A program made the position numbers and the translations under genes. This document shows positions 21,930-31,845 of a DNA stretch of 64,000 nt, piece by piece. Numbering within the stretch: the stretch's first letter is position 1; each line of letters opens with the position of its first letter. This DNA is from Saccharina japonica (lineage: Eukaryota; Sar; Phaeophyceae; Laminariales; Laminariaceae): positions 1 to 64,000 of the forward strand of contig MEHQ01000164.1 in NCBI GenBank assembly GCA_008828725.1, read 5' to 3'. Below the pieces are notes generated by a model. The model had not been told where the DNA came from. It ran no database searches and worked only from the letters and a program-made list of their open reading frames with translations.

Positions 21930-23214
21930 ATGCACCGGTTTAGGACATCAGAAGAAAAAGTTGCCTGCTCACCATCCTCGTTGTAAAGTAGGCGGCACGT
22001 GAGTCGATGGCATGTGACGTCCTCAGGAGAAAAGTAAGTTACCCACGCTCCTCCACACCCCTGACTTTAGCGGGTCGGCTAAGTTCAAATATTTAGACAC
22101 ACGGAGAGTGTGCCGGGAACATATTGTACGGTCCGAGTACCACGCAAGCCTACCCAGCAGACACAACAATCTTATAGAGGCAATAGACGCGAAGGCTATG
22201 TCTAGGGGATGTGAAGGCAATTTCCGAAGTCAACACCACCTGTTTGAGATCATAGACGAAGAAGGGTGGCACTTACTGTGGTCACCGTAGTTAGACGGCA
22301 GGTAAAACCTCTGATAAGGTTAATACTGGATCGACATGAAAATGCCGCGGTCCCTAAAAAGGTGCAAACTTGGCATCATCACAGTCATGCCCCACCCCTC
22401 GAGGTGAACAACGTGTGAATTACCAGGAAAACATATGTCACCAATCCGGCGTAAATATCCCTTGTATCAATACTTAGAGGACGGGGCACGTTCCGCTTTG
22501 CCGTCAGTGATCCAGCCCCAGCTTACCAAGGTGCCGACGTTCGTTTTTTGCCATTTAAGATTTTGCTGCCACTCCTTTTTGCTTGCTCTCTCAAATCCGG
22601 GTCACAGAGTAGGCCCTCCTGCTCACACCCTCTACGCTATGAGCCGTGCATTTTATCGCGAGAAAGGGTCGGCACTTTATTTGTGGACTCGAGTGAAACC
22701 TTGCTTCCGTGAAACGCAAACTCCATACGGAGGAATAGGTTACAGTATATATAAGATCAACACTATGAATATCAGTATCCGAGATTGACCACTAGGCAAC
22801 CGGGGCTAGACCTCGAATGAGTTAAATCCCTCAAACTGACCCCGATAACTGCACTCAAAACATAACCATTTATCGTGTCTGCCAGCAGCCATCCCGGCCA
22901 AGTTGTGCTGGGCTTGACCCTAACCAGGACTTCGTAGCTGTGGTAGTCATTGGAACACGATTCAACAATGCGACACGTCCTGCAGAACTCAAGGAAACAT
23001 TATCTACCACGCCCACACGAGGAGACTACACACGCCATTCACTTCAATCCCAACTTGTGTCGTCGTTTCGTCGAGACAGGTCGGCGTTCACCGTAATGGC
23101 ATTCAGTATCTAGCGTGATGCCCTAGACCACATACCTGGTACTTCGTTATACACTTGCTCTCAATATATTGTGGTCCACGCCAATACGCACGGTGCGCAA
23201 CAATAAGCTACACC
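21930..23214. other. No gene seen
   Basis: No supported exon, although this is 3' flank of the SMP-30-like gene. Isolated telomere-like TGACCCTAACC at about 22915. Confidence 0.4.
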
Positions 23215-23434
23215 CTACTCGTCTGAGGGGCATACGTACTCCCCCTCATCCCGATCCACGCGAACAATTATCATATGGAGTCGTCGCCAGACCCTGGTTG
23301 TCGTCCTCGAACTTGGTGTTTACCACATAGAACGAGTTACCCTTGCGCATCAATTTGGTGGGATTGTTGAACAGATGGCTCGCCAGTTCCCGCTGAGCCA
23401 CGGAGCCGCAGCTTAGATCAGCCGACAGCGAAAC
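23215..23434 (-). pseudogene. C-terminal exon of an SMP-30/gluconolactonase-like protein, with a frame disruption
   Basis: Begins after acceptor TCTCGCAG at 23434/23435. It encodes VSLSADLSCGSVAQRELASH, then a segment containing NPTKLMRKGNSFYVVNTKFED, the typical last blade (PTxxxxxGxxxYVVNxKF) of SMP-30-like beta-propellers. After TTPYD one extra base (in the AATTA run at 23264-23269) shifts the frame. As read it stops at TGA 23246-23248; in the +1 frame it continues IVRVDRDEGEYVCPSDE and stops at TAG 23215-23217. The IVRVD ending fits the family better, so a recent indel or an assembly error is likely. Such proteins bind a divalent metal and hydrolyse lactones or esters; substrate here is unknown. 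Confidence 0.7.
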
Positions 23435-24543
23435 CTGCGAGACGCAGACGTTAGGGTGTTACGGTCGGCGTGCGAAACGAATGAGCTGACGCGGCGGGGA
23501 GCAGGTCTTTCATATTTTTCCTATGAAACTGGTGCCTGCGCGGGCATAGGTTGTGGTCGAGGGCGAGGGGTCGCCTTAACGCGTTGATATGTTTCGGCAA
23601 ATATTCGCATTCCTGAACGTTTATCCATCAATCGCTCAATGCAGTGGTTGTAGAGTTCCAATAATCTGGACAGCGGGCATAGCCGGGCACCCTCGGATAC
23701 GATCGCACAAACGTAATTAATTATTTCTGAACGTCGTCGTCTTGGTGACAGGCCTCCCTGGGGCCCACTATTTTCGCGCCTCGTGCGTTCGCTTGATCGA
23801 TAACAAATTCTGAATCACCTCGGCAATCCTTGGCTGCCCGCCCCCATCTTCTGTTGTACAAGCTCCACAGAGTGTTTTTGCGCAGCACCTATTTGCGACA
23901 GGGTAAAACAAAATGCACAAACAATATGACGAGTGAGGGTCGAAGTGCGATCAGCGTGACATGCATCGGAAAGGTAATACCCGCACGATGTTTGTTAAGC
24001 TTGAAACGTAAATTGTGCATTGAAACGAATTAAATGGTGGACAAACAACGCAAGTATCTAAGGCAGGTCTTCGAGGTAACGGATCGCAGATTCGTACCAC
24101 GGCAGGGGGGGGTGTCCGCGTTTGAGCCATATAGGTTAAGCCAACCAGGTCCACTCGACCGAGCAACCACCCTGCATGGTAGGCTCTTCGTTTGTCGGCT
24201 TACGTTTTGAGGTTCATGTTTAGGTGATATGCACCACCATGACATTGGTCGTTGGTCTGCGACGACAGCTTTTTCAAGGTCAAATCTTGCATTCAAGGTC
24301 GAATCGTGAGTTCGCTCGAGTGGCGTAAATATGATAGTGAAAATAATGGCATCATACCCCGCCCACCCCCTCTCCTGTACCGTAGCACCAGTTCCCAGAT
24401 GAACACCCCTTGGCAGTCAGCGCGAAGTACTCTCGACGGTGATCGAAAAACACTTGGCGTGTGGTGGGCCGCGTTACCGTCACCCGCTAAACCCGGGTAG
24501 TGTATGGAGTGTGGTGTATAGTATATAACAAGAACCAACACAA
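23435..24543. other. Intron of the SMP-30-like gene; a short middle exon is expected but not found
   Basis: The family needs about 20 residues between the two recognised exons (a strand of the form TLxVVxN). I could not place it. A minus-strand open frame ends at TAG 23521-23523 but does not resemble the family. Confidence 0.4.
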
Positions 24544-24813
24544 GACGCGTGCTAAGATAGAGATAGCACTTTTGAGCGGAAATATTCACTGAATCATTCT
24601 GAATCATTGGGTCAGAATCGTCCGATTTTTGTTCTTGTGTTGTCATACGTAGTTTTCATTGTGTACTCAGGCCATGGCATATTCATCGGGTAGCATTATT
24701 TTATATTGTTTGGACAACAAGTGTTTGGGTGAGGTACAGAGCTCCTCAAGCAATAAGCCACCACCCTCAGAAAATGTACTGTATGCAGGTGCACCTCGAC
24801 CATAACACACGTC
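24544..24813. mobile_element. MITE of the 4-bp-TSD family, in an intron of the SMP-30-like gene
   Basis: Left GACGCGTGCTAAGATAGAG, right read on the minus strand GACGTGTGTTATGGTCGAGG. Flanked by ACAA on both sides (24540-24543 and 24814-24817). Internal GAGCTCCTCA motif shared with other copies. Confidence 0.7.
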
Positions 24814-25035
24814 ACAAATTGACTGTGCATGTCAGCGTCGGCCGTACAACGCGAAGAAAAGGGGCCGAAACGGACTTTATCCCAAGACCTCAAAGCAGGG
24901 GGTCCGCAAACATTGACGGATCGCAGAACCACGTATTTGATCATAGTTGTTCATGCACACACTTGGCGCTACACTAAAGACTTTTAACAGGCGTTTCCCT
25001 TTCGAAACACACGATTCAGGAAGCTTCCGTCTCAC

Positions 25036-25164
25036 CATTCCGTCTGGAGACACGAACCCCTCAGTGAGAGAGATTTCCTTGATTTCTTCAGTGGCGGTGT
25101 CAATCGTGAACAGCGAACCATCTGTTTCGTGGCCCACGATGAGCGTGTTGCCGTCTTCGGTGGC
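25036..25164 (-). CDS. Internal exon of an SMP-30/gluconolactonase-like beta-propeller protein
   Basis: 129 nt, phase 0 at both ends: acceptor ...TTTGTGCAG before 25164 and donor GTGAGACGG after 25036. The 43 residues, ATEDGNTLIVGHETDGSLFT followed by a segment through EEIKEISLTEG and ending SPDGM, match the NGxLLVGxxxxGxLxxxD...xxGxDGM blade pattern of SMP-30/gluconolactonase/LRE-like proteins, also found as secreted or cytosolic propellers in algae and oomycetes. It precedes the C-terminal exon at 23434-23215 on the same strand and in compatible phase. N-terminal exons were not found up to the satellite at 26.3 kb and may lie beyond it or be lost. Confidence 0.75.
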
Positions 25165-26320
25165 CTGCACAAATTGCGAAAGTGGTCCGCGTTAGGATAC
25201 AACGCAAAGCAGGAAATAAATGCGTTAATCAAACGGTCTACGCGACTTGACTGAGCCTGAAGGTGCTCAATATGGTGCATGCGTAAAACGGGTGTAAATT
25301 TTTATTGTTAACAAGATACTCTCACTGAGGAGATCCGGCCGTGTTTTGTTTGTGAGCCGTCATAAGAACCGAGCCGAGCAAGAGACACAAACGCACGTTG
25401 TATCTACGTAGGCATCTATTGTTCCAGAGTATGTTAAAACACATGTGGACTATCGTACGGCCTAGAATGAATAAACCTAATGTTTGTTGTATGTATCGTT
25501 CGAATTGAGTTGTATTTTTATCATTTTCTGCGGCTTGGGAGGGAGAGCTGCTGGCTGACATGTCTACCGCATTATACAAATCTATGTTATGCCCACGTGT
25601 CTCTGCTCATAAACCCATTTCCCTACCTACACTGTCTGGGTTCTACTGTACGCATTCCCGGAATTCTGAGATACCGAATAATCCTAACACCATTCTAATC
25701 CTCCATACCCGAGGTTAATCCGGGACTTCCACAGTTTACCCCATACAGTGTATTGAATTGGCTTTATTGTCAGACCCTTGCTAGTCATTACGTAGGTTAC
25801 GAGACGCATGTCCCGCATCGTACCCATCAAAATGCGTGTAAGCCTTCTACACATCAGACTTCCACCTTCCTTCTCGCTGCATGACTCATTCCGACGCGTC
25901 GTGTCCAGATGCGAGCGTCGAGGCGCTCCCTACCCTCAGCGAGTGGAGGGCTGTTTCGGGATATACGTAATTTTTTCGACCACCTCTCTAAGCGATCCCA
26001 CCGCTTGTCCGTATTCCCACGCAATTAATCACTTGCCCCCCTGAACAGTACGAGGAAAGTGGCGCGTGTTCAGGTAGCGCCAAATGGTATGGCATTAGTG
26101 CCACCATAATAGCAACGGCTTTACCACCCTCACCCAGCTCAGAACGCGGGCCCCAAACCTCGCTACGCACATGCCACTGCCAACTTCGGTTTTCAACAGG
26201 GTCGGCATCATCTCCAAACACGGTCGGCATCACTCCACTGGATTAACCTCAACAGACTGTAAACGGAGCATCACCTCGTGTGAACCATGCCCGATCCGTT
26301 AGATCATCTGATAAGACACT
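25165..26320. other. No exon supported
   Basis: Expected position of upstream exons of the SMP-30-like gene, but no further blade sequence was recognised. A weak WHVRSEVWGP motif on the minus strand near 26150 is discussed under rejected items. Confidence 0.4.
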
Positions 26321-26329
26321 CACTTAAAT

Positions 26330-29300
26330 TTCTCCAAAGGTATATTTATAAATGCCCACGTTAACTTCAAGCCTGATGCAAGTCGGACGGGTTTTGTAAA
26401 TTTTGATGTTAATTTGTTTAAGCCACATCGCCACCGCGAGGGGTAACAGCGAGACTACCCACGTGCCCTGTACCCAGCGGCACCGTATCGCTGTAGTTTT
26501 TATATTCGCTCTGTCCCAACTTGTGAACGAACATTGCACATATGACTTCCCCCGTTGCACTCTACATTCGTGCAATATCTGCCCTACGGCCGACTATCTA
26601 CAGGTATCCGCGCCTGAGGCCTCCCGAACGTGTGAAGGCTCCAACCTGCAGGTGATACATTCATTATGCCTTTAGTATACTGAGTATACGTACTCGCAAA
26701 TATTGTAGTTTCACCATTGCTCTCAAGTATTCGTGTTGCTTCCACGCTCAAGGCTTGCTGGAAGTTTTCAGTGAAAGGCTGAATGTGCTATGAACCTCAT
26801 CGCTTAACATCGAGAATAACCATGTGCACTGTTCTCGGCGGCACCATACCGCTTAAAGTATCGCTTGCCTGCTGCAAATTTGTAGGCATCCCTGCTCACA
26901 GTTTACCCAGCAGTGGTGCGATTTTCACCGCTGTGGCAAGATATCTATATACATCAACGTTCGAGACTTCACGTATGTTTGGCGGCGAACATTCCCTCGC
27001 AGCGATTGGCGAGATACTCATGCATCACACCATCATCCTATATACTCGCCAATACGCATATTAAACCCATGCCCAAGGCCTGTTGGACGTTTTTAGTGGC
27101 CGTACGAAACATTATTCTCCCCATCGCGACCGCGAAGGGTAAAAGCGAGACTATCTACTTCGCTGATCTCAGCGGCATCGCACCAATGCAAGTATCGTTG
27201 CCCTGCCGCAATATGTGATAAACTATTGCAAATATTGCTACTCATAAGTTTTTAGTGACAGTCTGAAACGTATTCTGCGCTCCGTCGCGACCACGAGAGG
27301 TCATCAGCCAGAATATCGAGTGCACTGATCCCAGCGGTATCGTACCGTTGTAAGCACCGCCGCCCTGCCACGATATGTGATCGAACATTGCAAATATTGG
27401 TGCTCAGACGCTTTAGTGAAAGCCTGAGGTATTCTGCGCCCCATCGAGACCGCGAGGGGTAACAGCGGAAATTTCCAAGGCCCTATTCCCCGCGCCATCA
27501 TATCGTTATAAGTATCGTCGCTATGCCGCAACATGTGAGCAAAAATTGCAAATGTATTTTGATCCTCAGACGTTTTTAGTCTTGTTGTTAGTATCAGTCT
27601 GAAGTATCCTGTGCCCCATCGTGACCGCGAGGGGCAACAGCCATAACACATAGTGCACTGTTCCCATCGGCATCGCACCGTCGTACGTATCGTCGCCCTG
27701 CCGCGAAATTTGATCGAAATTGACTTATTTGTGCTCAAACATGTTTCAGTGAAAGTCTAAAATATTCTACGGCCCATCGCGCCACCGCGAGGGGTAACTG
27801 CGGAGATATCTAGTGCACTGTTCCCAGCGGCATCGCACCGTTGTAAGTATCGTCACCCTGCCGCGACATGTGAGCGGAACATTTCAAATGTTGCTGCTCT
27901 CAGGTGACCAAGCAGTGGTGTACTTTTGCAACTGCAGTCACTATCTACCAGTATCAGCGCCCACGGCCTCTCGGACGATTGGCTTGCGAAGGTCCCGTCT
28001 CAGCGATTGGGAAAACGCTCATCCATTACGCAATAAATGTGTGCTCGTAATTATTGTGCTTTCGCCACGCGGTCCACTTTTTTCAAGTACAGCGCCCGAG
28101 GTCTCCGACACCTTTATTCTTATGATAATTTCTCTCACCCGATTACCTACGCGTGGTGAGACATTTACACGTAATATTAAGGTTGTACTCACACACGAGG
28201 CCGCTTGGACGTTATATTTAACACCGCGAAATTCCGTGCCCTGGCGGTCGACTGAACGTATTCTGCGCCCCATCTCTACCGCGAGGGGTAACAGCGAGTA
28301 TATTCAGGTTCCCTTTTTCAGCGGCATCAAAGGTTAATGTTACAACCACGCCCTTATGGACGTTTTTAGTACTTATAAATCTCTTATTCTGCGCCCCATC
28401 GCTACCGCGAGGGGTAACAGCGAGAATACTCAGGTTCACTTTTTTCTTTTCTTTTTCCAGCGGCATCGTACTGCTGTAAGAATCGTCGCCTTTGCCAGCG
28501 GCATCCTACCGCTAAAAGTATCGTTCCTTGCCGCAGCATGTGAGCGAAATTGCAAAAAATTATGCTCACGGTTCACCCAGCAGTGGTTCGATTCTTCCAC
28601 TGCGGTCGTCTCTCTACAAGTACCCACGTCCAAGGCATTTTGAACGTCTGGCTGTGAAGATTCCCTCTCAACGCGTGGTGAGACACTCATTCACTACGCC
28701 ATAACCATATACTCGTAGATATTCATGTTACATCCACGCCCTGTTGGACATTTGTATGGTACACTAAATATGTGATATTCTGCGCCCAATCGCTACCGCG
28801 AGGGGTAACAACGAGAGTACTCAGGTGTACTTTTGCAAGAGGCATCGTACCGCTGTAAAATATCGGTCCTTGCCACAATATGTGAGCGAAATTGCAAATA
28901 TTGTTTCTCACGGTTCACCCTGCAGTGGTTCGATTTCTTCCACTGCGGTCGTCTCTCTACAAGTATCCACGTCCGGGACACTCTAACGTTTGGCTGTGAA
29001 GATCCCTACCAACCCGTGGTGATAAACTCATTCACTACGCCATACCCATATACTCATAAATATTCATGTGAGTTTAACGCCCTACTAGACGTTTTAGTAC
29101 ATATAAATCTGAAACATTCTGCACCCCATCGTATCGACGAGGGGTAACAGCGAGAACATTCAGGTGCACTAATTCGCTATGCCATAGTGTATACTCGTAT
29201 CCGCGCATAAAAACCTCTCGAGCGCTCGAGCGCTTGGCTGTGAAGAATATTTCTCACCCAACAATGCACCTGGGGAGTCACTCATTCATTATGCCTTATT

Positions 29301-29700
29301 GTGCACTCGCACATGCACACGTCAATCTGAATTTACTCTGCGCCCCAACGCGAAAGAGCGAGAGGTACCAGCAAGAAGCTTCAGTTGCTCTGCACCAGTA
29401 ATATCATACCGGGTCATTTTTTTTTTAGATCTGCACCAGTAACATCACAATTGGTACAACTTTATATATAAATACATCCGCCGCCCTGCCGCGACATGTG
29501 AGCCAAACTGCAATATTGCGTGTGTTTGTTTTTTTTAAATGGTGCTCCTCGCGTTCGCCCAGAAATTTCCAATGGCCTTCCTTGTAGTCGAATATCTACA
29601 AGTATCCGCGATTAAGCATTATCAGTTGCTCTGGACCAGCGATAGCATGCACTTGCAATTTTCTCGTCGCCCTGCCGCAACGTGGGAATCAAACTGCAAT
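26330..29700 (+). repeat. Large diverged satellite field, CCGCGAGGGGTAACAGCG box
   Basis: The box ATCGCKACCGCGAGGGGTAACAGCGAGA recurs near 26435, 26812 (decayed), 27131, 27294, 27451, 27626, 27786, 28280, 28406, 28798, 29136 and 29357. It is usually followed by CAGCGGCATCGYACCGYTGTAAGTATCGT, CTGCCGCAAYATGTGAGC, CACCCAGCAGTGGTTCGA and ACTCATTCACTACGCCAT. Spacing is about 160 bp in the centre (27131-27786) and about 340-390 bp toward the ends, indicating two unit lengths. No coding frame persists between units. Confidence 0.85.
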
Positions 29701-30059
29701 ACAATGTAAGTTTATAAAATATATATATATATTTCAAAATATGTCATGCACGCTATGCTCACCCAGCAAAATGCAAATCTCTGCACTACTTGCATTCGAC
29801 AATTAAAAAAGTATCCGCGCTCAAGACTTTTCGAGCGTTTGGCTATTAAGATTGTCTCTCACCCCACAATGCGCTTGAGGGTTCACTCGTTCAATAAGCA
29901 ATATTGTATACTTGTATCCGCGCTTAAGACCTCTCGAGCTTTTGGATGTTGTGAAGATCACCTCTTATTCAACAATGCCCGTTGTAGGCCACCCACTCAT
30001 TATGCCATACTGGTAATATATATAATCGTACGTGCACACGTCAACCTGAAGAAATACCA
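29701..30059. repeat. Decayed edge of the satellite field
   Basis: Retains fragments such as CTCGAGCTTTTGG and CACTCATTATGCCATA, with AT-rich spacers. Confidence 0.45.
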
Positions 30060-30650
30060 GTAGTAGGAACATGCTGTTGAAACACGAGCCGCATCGTGCT
30101 GCTATAATTTGATTCCTGCGTAATCAAAAAGGGCGATAATGTCGCCCACGATTCAACCAACAGCAATACAATGCATTTCCCTGTCCGTGTGGTCACTTAC
30201 TAATTACCAAGTATCTTTTGAGTCCGAAGATGTTTCTCCCACCTGATAGACTGCACCAGGTGATACAAACACCACAATTCAGTATGCCGTACACCTGGTA
30301 TGATACACTAATACTCGTAATATCATGGTATATTCACGTCCAGGCTACCCGCACTACGAGTAGGAGGATGCTGTTGGAACCAGCCGCATAGTGCTGCTGC
30401 TGTTATTAAATCTGTCGCCCAGCTACTAAGAGTAGGAGGATGTTGTTGGAACCAGCCGCATCGTGGTGCTGCTGTAACTTAATTTGTTGCCCAGCCGCAT
30501 GCAATCAAAGGGCGATAATGTCGCCCACGATTCAACCAACAGCAATATAATGTCTTTTATTGTCCTGGCCTCGTGGTCAACTACCAATTACCAAGTATAT
30601 TTTGAGTTCAAAGACTTTTCTCCTACCTCGTGTACCACCGAACACGATAC
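30060..30650 (+). repeat. Tandem duplication, about 360-bp unit
   Basis: CATGCTGTTGRAACMMGCCGCAT followed by GGGCGATAATGTCGCCCACGA, TTCAACCAACAGCAATA and TACCAAGTATMTTTTGAGT occurs at 30070-30245 and 30430-30615. A partial third start (GGAGGATGCTGTTGGAACC) is at about 30362. The hAT element at 30662 is inserted next to it. Confidence 0.8.
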
Positions 30651-30661
30651 TCTCTGATTAC

Positions 30662-31837
30662 TAGGACTGTAAGTCGGCACGACTTAAGCCGCTGACTAGT
30701 TATTAGTCGGACAAATAATCAGTCGTGAAACGGAGGTGCCGACTTTCCGACTTATTGGGTTTCCTTAACTGTAGAAAGGCTTTTTTAATGCGAGGTACAA
30801 CTTTTAACGTGAATTGCTGCCGGCTGCGGATATCCTGAGCCAATCTTATACCCTCACATGCCCTGTGACACTGCAGCGCACAGCGGGAGATCCACACACA
30901 CACACACACACATGGCGGAACAGCCCATCTCTCTCGACGGTGCCGACATCGTCAGCCCTGGCGCACCCAATGCCAACGCTGAGGACAGAGACCCCGTCGA
31001 CAAAAAGTTGTGCCCAATATCGGCCCGCGGACCACCTTGGCGGGCGCGCGCGACCCCCAAACGGTGCTCTACCGCGTGAAGCATGAGCAGAGGCCCAGTG
31101 AGCCACTCAGATCCAACAACCCGCTGTGGAAGCTGGCGTTCGCCCGATGAATCGTCAGAGTCTACGTGGTATTGTAGCTTTGGGTCCATCGAGTAGGTTC
31201 CTAGTTTAATATTTCCTGTCTTCGTTTGTTTTTGTGGAAACGATTTGTCTTTCGTACCAGGTGCGATATTGTATAATCGATGGTTTAGGACTTGCCGTCG
31301 GCATTGACGAGCGCGTTTCGCGCAAGTTTGTTGTTGGGAGAGACGTTAATAAAAGAATAACATCACGGAGAGATCCAAGACCTTTTCTTCTGGGGATAAT
31401 TTTCGCACCGCTATCTTGGTGATGAGTTCGCTTTTTCCCTCGTATCCCCGCCAGGTAGTGTTGCGACTCAAACAATTGCTGTCCCGTTCCTCTATAATAG
31501 TCCGGGGTAGATCTACCTGGTACATGCGTGGTACTTCTCGTTTTTTGTGAATTTCTTGTGTAAACTGAAGCTTTTTTGTGTTTTGCGTTTGAAACTTATG
31601 TCAATCTAGGTCATATTGTTTGCGCTTTTCTTGCGTAAAGTGAAGCCAAATAGCGTATTTTTGGCCTCCGGCGGGCCCTCCGGTGGAGCCTCCAGCGGGG
31701 CCCCCTCGGCAGGGGGGGGGCGAATTTGGCTCGCTTCGCTCGCCTGCCAACCGACTTACCGACTAAAGTCAGATAGTCGGCTTCGCCGACTAGCGACTAG
31801 GTATTAGTCGTGAAATGACAACCGACTCACAGCCCTA
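30662..31837 (+). mobile_element. Non-autonomous hAT-type element (family hAT-A, copy 1)
   Basis: Left end TAGGACTGTAAGTCGG; right end, minus strand, TAGGGCTGTGAGTCGG. The perfect 8-bp target duplication CTGATTAC flanks it (30654-30661 and 31838-31845). Subterminal AGTCGGC/GCCGACT repeats mark both ends, as in hAT elements. It carries only a transposase-like 5' ORF remnant, so mobility would need an autonomous partner. A second member is at 59049-61111. Confidence 0.85.
30912..31079 (+). pseudogene. N-terminal ORF remnant in hAT-A copy 1
   Basis: ATG frame of 55 aa beginning MAEQPISLDGADIVSPGAPN; the first 25 residues are nearly the same in copy 2 (59282). Downstream, similarity between copies moves to another frame (TVLYRVKHEQRPSEPL here, TVFYRVKHEQRRSKPL in copy 2), so both copies need a frame change or a small intron. 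Presumed transposase N terminus by context; no catalytic domain present. Confidence 0.5.
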
Positions 31838-31845
31838 CTGATTAC

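Noticed and set aside
25988-26233. Minus-strand WQWHVRSEVWGP segment resembling a copia integrase WHVDVWGP motif
   Set aside because: Only one short motif agrees, the GG(K/R)-Y continuation is weak, and there is no neighbouring pol sequence. Not enough for a call.
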